Assembly: GCA_003527225.1 (NCBI GenBank)
Contig: DPXQ01000141.1
Coordinates: 1 to 62,272, forward strand
Source of the DNA: Rhizobium sp.
GTDB taxonomy: Bacteria > Pseudomonadota > Alphaproteobacteria > Rhizobiales > Rhizobiaceae
Direction of reading: 5' to 3'
Length of the DNA stretch: 62,272 bases
Shown: positions 58,490 through 62,272 of the stretch, in pieces
Layout: every line of letters starts with the position of its first letter
Numbering within the stretch: the first letter of the stretch is position 1
The notes under the pieces: generated by a model
The model's database searches: none
Told to the model about the DNA's origin: nothing
Seen by the model: the letters and a program-made list of their open reading frames with translations, nothing else
Position numbers and translations under genes: made by a program

Positions 58490-59239
58490 TTGCCCAATGA
58501 AATGCCACTCGCCGTGGCGCCTGTCAGGAGGAATTTCACGAGTCACAGGCAGGTCGTTGAGGAGATCGGCCGGGCTATCGTATCAGGCGCATTTCCAGTC
58601 GGCAGCATTCTTCCGGGCGACTCAGAACTCGCCAAGCGCTTTCAGGTCTCCCGCACCGTGCTGCGTGAGGCGATGAAAACCTTGGCCGCGAAGGGCCTTG
58701 TGGTCCCGAAGGCACGCATCGGCACACGGGTGACCGAGCGGCAATTCTGGAACATGTTCGACGGCGATATCCTCACTTGGCATTTCGAGGCGGGTGTCAG
58801 CGAGGAGTTCCTCCTTAATCTCTATGATATCCGCCAGGCGCTTGAACCGGCGGCGGCAGCGCTCGCTGCCGAAAGGGCGAGCCTGCAACAGATCGCCGAA
58901 CTCAAGCGGCTTGCCGAGGCCTTGGGCAATCCGAAGCACACGATCGAGAGCCTTGCCTACGCGGACCTGCGCTTCCATCTGGCGCTTGCGACTGCGTCCG
59001 GCAATCCGTTCATGCACACCCTGGGCAGCCTGATCGAGGCGGCGCTGTTCGGCGTCTTCAGGATGTCCTCGGGCTCGCCCGACGGCCACCGCGCCGCTGA
59101 AGTCAGCGCTTCCCACATGGCTATCGTCGACGCCATCGTTGCCCGCGATCCTGCGATGGCGCGCCTTGCGATGGAAAAGGTCATCCAGGTCGGTCGCGAG
59201 CGGGCCCGCGCCACATTCGTCGTCGACAATGTAAACTAG
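58490..59239 (+). CDS. GntR family (FadR-type) transcriptional regulator
   Basis: 249-aa regulator. N-terminal winged helix-turn-helix near 18-85 (HRQVVEEIGRAIVSGAFPVGSILPGDSELAKRFQVSRTVLREAMKTLAAKGLVVPKARIGTRV). The FCD domain is near 105-240, with ligands in YDIRQALEPAAAALAAERA, LRFHLALATASGN and SHMAIVDAIVARDPAMARLAM. The type resembles sugar-acid/galactose regulators such as DgoR or GguR, consistent with control of the ytf operon. The start is TTG at 58490, placed 8 bases after AGAGGAGAA. Co-oriented and close to yjfF, so probably co-transcribed. Confidence 0.92.
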   Translation: MPNEMPLAVAPVRRNFTSHRQVVEEIGRAIVSGAFPVGSILPGDSELAKRFQVSRTVLREAMKTLAAKGLVVPKARIGTRVTERQFWNMFDGDILTWHFEAGVSEEFLLNLYDIRQALEPAAAALAAERASLQQIAELKRLAEALGNPKHTIESLAYADLRFHLALATASGNPFMHTLGSLIEAALFGVFRMSSGSPDGHRAAEVSASHMAIVDAIVARDPAMARLAMEKVIQVGRERARATFVVDNVN

Positions 59240-59330
59240 GTCCCCGTAACCTCCGGAGATTTTCCGTCTTGCGGCCCTCCGCCGCGACGTCTAGGGATTG
59301 CTGAGACAAGACGCATTTCCGGAGAATTTC

Positions 59331-60692
59331 ATGGCACGCAGTTGTCTCGCCGTCATCCTCGCCGCTGGCGATAGCACCCGCATGAAGTCCTCGATGACGA
59401 AAGTGCTTCATCCCGTCGCCGGCCGGCCGATGATCTCCCATGTCATGGAGACCGTCGCGCAAACCGGAATTTCCGACGTGGCGCTGGTCGTTGGCCGCGA
59501 TGCCGAGGCGGTCGAGAAGGCCGCGGGGCTCGAAGGGCTGAAGATCGCCTCCTATGTCCAGAGGGAACGACTCGGCACCGGACATGCCGTGCTGGCGGCG
59601 CGAGAGGCGATCGCGCGCGGATATGATGAGATCCTGGTCGCCTATGGCGATGTGCCGCTGATCACCGAAGCGCCGCTTCGGGCGGCGCGCGAGGCGCTCG
59701 CCGCCGGCAACGACATCGCGGTCATCGGTTTCCACACCGGCAATCCCACAGGCTATGGGCGTCTGCTGGTCGAGAACGGTGAACTCGTCGCGATCCGGGA
59801 GGAAAAGGATGCCAACGACGCCGAGCGCGCCATCAACTGGTGCAACAGCGGGCTCATGGCGATCAATGGGCAAAAGGCGCTCGATCTGCTCGGGCGGATC
59901 GGCAACGTGAATGCGAAGGGCGAGTATTATCTGACCGATCTCGTCGAGATTGCCCGTTCGCTCGGCGGCAGGACCGTGGCGGTCGATGCGCCGGAAGAAG
60001 AACTGACCGGCTGCAATAACCGCGCCGAGCTTGCCCAGATCGAGCGGCTCTGGCAGGAGCGCAGACGCAACGAACTGATGATTTCCGGCGTCACCATGAT
60101 CGCGCCGGAAACCGTATTCCTGTCCCATGACACGAAGATTGGCCAGGACGCCGTCATCGAGCCGAACGTCGTTTTCGGTCCTGGCGTGACGGTGGAGGGA
60201 GGCGCCATCATCCATGCTTTTTCGCATGTGGAGGGCGCCCATGTGGCCACTGGTGCGACCGTCGGCCCGTTTGCGCGGCTGAGGCCCGGCGCCAACCTCG
60301 CCGAAGGCTCCAAGGTCGGCAATTTCTGCGAGATCAAGAAGGCCGAAATCGGTGCGGGCGCCAAGGTCAATCACCTGACCTATATCGGCGATGCCTTCGT
60401 CGGCGCCGGAAGCAATATCGGAGCCGGGACGATCACCTGCAACTATGACGGTGTCAACAAGTTCGTGACGCGGATCGGCGAGCACGCCTTCATCGGCTCC
60501 AATACCTCCCTGGTCGCTCCGGTCACGGTCGGAGACGGTGCCTATGTCGCCTCTGGAAGCGTGATCACCGAGGACGTGCCGGCTGATGCTCTTGCCCTCG
60601 GCCGCGCCCATCAGGTGGTGAAGCCCGAAAGGGCAAAAGCCATCCGCGAGCGCAATCTCGCCATCAAGGCGGCGAAGAAGTCCAAGGCCTGA
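59331..60692 (+). CDS. glmU: Bifunctional N-acetylglucosamine-1-P uridyltransferase / glucosamine-1-P acetyltransferase
   Basis: Makes UDP-GlcNAc for peptidoglycan and LPS. 453 aa. The uridyltransferase domain covers 1-230 ([31 protein letters not shown]; the usual G-x-G-T-R loop reads GDSTRM here). The left-handed beta-helix acetyltransferase covers about 250-453, with [46 protein letters not shown] and a C-terminal hydrophobic/basic tail. The ATG at 59331 has GGAGAA before it. glmS follows after 105 bp, so the two successive UDP-GlcNAc genes are adjacent, as in many Proteobacteria. Confidence 0.97.
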   Translation: MARSCLAVILAAGDSTRMKSSMTKVLHPVAGRPMISHVMETVAQTGISDVALVVGRDAEAVEKAAGLEGLKIASYVQRERLGTGHAVLAAREAIARGYDEILVAYGDVPLITEAPLRAAREALAAGNDIAVIGFHTGNPTGYGRLLVENGELVAIREEKDANDAERAINWCNSGLMAINGQKALDLLGRIGNVNAKGEYYLTDLVEIARSLGGRTVAVDAPEEELTGCNNRAELAQIERLWQERRRNELMISGVTMIAPETVFLSHDTKIGQDAVIEPNVVFGPGVTVEGGAIIHAFSHVEGAHVATGATVGPFARLRPGANLAEGSKVGNFCEIKKAEIGAGAKVNHLTYIGDAFVGAGSNIGAGTITCNYDGVNKFVTRIGEHAFIGSNTSLVAPVTVGDGAYVASGSVITEDVPADALALGRAHQVVKPERAKAIRERNLAIKAAKKSKA

Positions 60693-60797
60693 CTTCTGCG
60701 TAACGCGGCGAAATCGAATGTGACCGATCTCGCGATTGCGGAATTTTCGAAAATCATTAGGACTGGCGTTCGCTTGTGAAACCAGACGGAGAACTTT

Positions 60798-62272
60798 ATG
60801 TGCGGCATTGTCGGAATAGTCGGTAACCAGCCGGTCGCGGAACGCCTCGTGGACGCTTTGAAGCGCCTCGAATACCGCGGTTATGATTCCGCCGGCGTTG
60901 CGACGATCGACAACGGTGTGATGGGCCGCCGGCGTGCCGAGGGTAAGCTCTTCAATCTGGAAAAGAAGCTCGCCGAAGACCCGCTGGGCGGAACGATCGG
61001 CATCGCCCACACCCGGTGGGCAACCCATGGCGTACCCAACGAGATCAACGCGCATCCGCACTTCGTCGAGGGCGTCGCCGTCGTCCATAATGGCATCATC
61101 GAGAATTTCTCCGAGCTGCGGGACGAACTGACTAGGGACGGTGCCCACTTCACCACTCAGACGGACACCGAGATTGTCGCGCAGCTGATCGCCAAATACC
61201 GGCGTCAGGGCTATGACAACCGTGCCGCCATGCTGGCCATGCTCAACCATATCACCGGCGCCTATGCTCTGGTCGTGATGTTCGAGAACGATCCGGACGC
61301 GATCATGGCCGCGCGCTTCGGGCCGCCGCTCGCCATCGGTTTCGGCAAGGGCGAGATGTTCCTGGGTTCCGATGCCATCGCGCTTGCCCCCTTCACCAAC
61401 GACATTGTCTATCTCGTCGATGGCGACTGCGCGATCATCCACCGCGAGAGCGCGGAAATCATGGATTTCTCGGGCAAGCCCGTCGAGCGAGAGCATCAGA
61501 TTTCGCAGGCCACCGCCTTCGTGGTGGACAAGGGCAATCACCGCCACTTCATGGAAAAGGAAATCTACGAGCAGCCGGAGGTCATTTCCCACGCTCTCTC
61601 GCATTACATCGATTTCCACTCCCAGACGGTCAAGGTGGACGAGACCGGTATCGACTTCAAGGCACTTTCCGGCCTTGCGGTCTCGGCTTGCGGAACGGCC
61701 TATCTCTCTGGCCTTATTGGGAAATACTGGTTCGAGCGCTATGCGCGCCTTCCGGTCGAGATCGACGTCGCCTCGGAGTTCCGTTATCGCGAAATGCCGC
61801 TCTCCAGGGATCAGGCGGCACTCTTCATTTCGCAATCCGGTGAAACCGCCGATACGCTCGCCTCGCTGCGCTACTGCAAGCAGGAAGGCCTGAAGATCGG
61901 CGCCATCGTCAATGTCAAGGAATCGACGATCGCGCGGGAAGCCGATGCGGTCTTCCCGATCTTGGCCGGCCCGGAGATCGGGGTGGCCTCGACCAAGGCC
62001 TTCACGTGCCAGCTTGCGGTTCTTGCATCGCTTGCGATCGCCGCCGGCAAGGCGCGCGGAACGATCTCGGCAGACGAGGAAAGGCAGCTGGTGAAGAGCC
62101 TGGCCGAGATGCCGCGCATCATGAGCAAGGTGCTGAACGATATACAGCCGCAGATGGAAAGTCTCGCCCGCGAACTGTCGAAGTTCAAGGACGTACTCTA
62201 CCTCGGTCGCGGCACGAGCTATCCACTTGCGCTCGAAGGAGCGCTGAAGCTCAAGGAAATCTCCTACATCCA
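60798..62272 (+). CDS. glmS: Glutamine-fructose-6-phosphate aminotransferase (3' end cut by window edge)
   Basis: Converts fructose-6-P and glutamine to glucosamine-6-P, the entry step to UDP-GlcNAc. About 491 of the usual 608 residues are visible. MCGIVGIVGNQPVAERLVDALKRLEYRGYDSAGVA gives the N-terminal nucleophile Cys2 (exposed after Met removal) and the class II glutaminase signature. GIAHTRWATHGVPNEINAHPHFV is the substrate loop, and the first SIS domain has SACGTAYLSG and SQSGETADTLASLRYCKQEG. A 12-bp palindrome (ATTTTCGAAAAT at 60743-60754) lies in the upstream gap. No glmS ribozyme is expected or seen. Confidence 0.97.
   Translation, partial: MCGIVGIVGNQPVAERLVDALKRLEYRGYDSAGVATIDNGVMGRRRAEGKLFNLEKKLAEDPLGGTIGIAHTRWATHGVPNEINAHPHFVEGVAVVHNGIIENFSELRDELTRDGAHFTTQTDTEIVAQLIAKYRRQGYDNRAAMLAMLNHITGAYALVVMFENDPDAIMAARFGPPLAIGFGKGEMFLGSDAIALAPFTNDIVYLVDGDCAIIHRESAEIMDFSGKPVEREHQISQATAFVVDKGNHRHFMEKEIYEQPEVISHALSHYIDFHSQTVKVDETGIDFKALSGLAVSACGTAYLSGLIGKYWFERYARLPVEIDVASEFRYREMPLSRDQAALFISQSGETADTLASLRYCKQEGLKIGAIVNVKESTIAREADAVFPILAGPEIGVASTKAFTCQLAVLASLAIAAGKARGTISADEERQLVKSLAEMPRIMSKVLNDIQPQMESLARELSKFKDVLYLGRGTSYPLALEGALKLKEISYI

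Noticed and set aside
59181..61835. 884-codon minus-strand open frame opposite glmU and glmS
   Set aside because: The length comes from codon bias of the two certain sense genes; its translation has no recognisable domain.

Overview
The window is a gene-dense, GC-rich stretch of chromosome from an alphaproteobacterium of the order Hyphomicrobiales (Rhizobiales), most likely a member of Rhizobiaceae. The evidence is: an alphaproteobacterial LexA with a GTTC-N7-GTTC box, a fused ispDF gene, a dusB-ntrB-ntrC-ntrY-ntrX-trkA-dat-hfq-hflX run, a lipoyl-bearing PDH E1 beta subunit, and a phosphatidylcholine synthase very close to the Sinorhizobium meliloti enzyme as I remember it. From memory, the order kdsA-eno-ftsB-pdhABC-lpd-lipA-cinA-ispDF-dusB-ntrBCYX-hfq-hflX-mazG-cysG-cysI is the usual core synteny of this family. 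No phage, insertion sequence, CRISPR array or rRNA is visible.

Layout. 1-1.0 kb: 5' part of lexA (minus) and its SOS-controlled promoter. 1.0-4.7 kb: a VOC protein translationally coupled to kdsA, then eno with a strong terminator and a small FtsB/DivIC-like protein. 4.8-13.4 kb: pyruvate dehydrogenase block (pdhA, pdhB, pdhC, lpd) carrying an SGNH hydrolase, a YdcH-like protein, a small membrane protein, a secreted protein, lipoyl synthase and a Coq10/RatA-like protein. 13.4-15.1 kb (minus): cinA C-terminal domain protein and ispDF. 15.3-26.8 kb: dusB-ntrBC, ntrYX, trkA, a D-amino-acid transaminase, hfq and hflX. 26.9-30.7 kb: aldo/keto reductase and divergent LysR regulator, mazG, a small VOC protein and a cytidine-deaminase-fold protein. 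30.9-35.8 kb: siroheme synthase and sulfite reductase genes with two small conserved proteins, then ferredoxin-NADP reductase.

35.9-43.0 kb is the most accessory-looking part. A GntR regulator and a DapA-family lyase/aldolase are divergently arranged around two identical 12-bp palindromes. Next comes a three-gene MacAB-like exporter on the minus strand, then a 729-bp gap that is visibly A/T-rich in its middle, then a coupled GT25 glycosyltransferase and polysaccharide deacetylase pair. 43.1-48.97 kb: a DUF2380-like secreted protein, tRNA-Lys(TTT), a CcdA-like thiol transporter, an AEC permease, a UbiH-type hydroxylase, phosphatidylcholine synthase and a quinone oxidoreductase.

49.0-59.2 kb holds two consecutive ABC importers of different type: a BmpA-type (nucleoside-like) system ending in a terminator, then a ytfQRT-yjfF sugar system followed by a FadR-type regulator. 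The window ends with glmU and the 5' part of glmS, which make UDP-GlcNAc precursors.

Most of the window is ordinary core genome. The points I would look at again are the paired operators at 36.55-36.61 kb, the perfect 25-bp palindrome ahead of pdhA, the NtrX protein with no GAFTGA loop, a candidate FNR/FixK box ahead of fpr, and the A/T-rich gap with a 48-codon ORF ahead of the GT25 gene. I did not find a convincing new multi-gene system.
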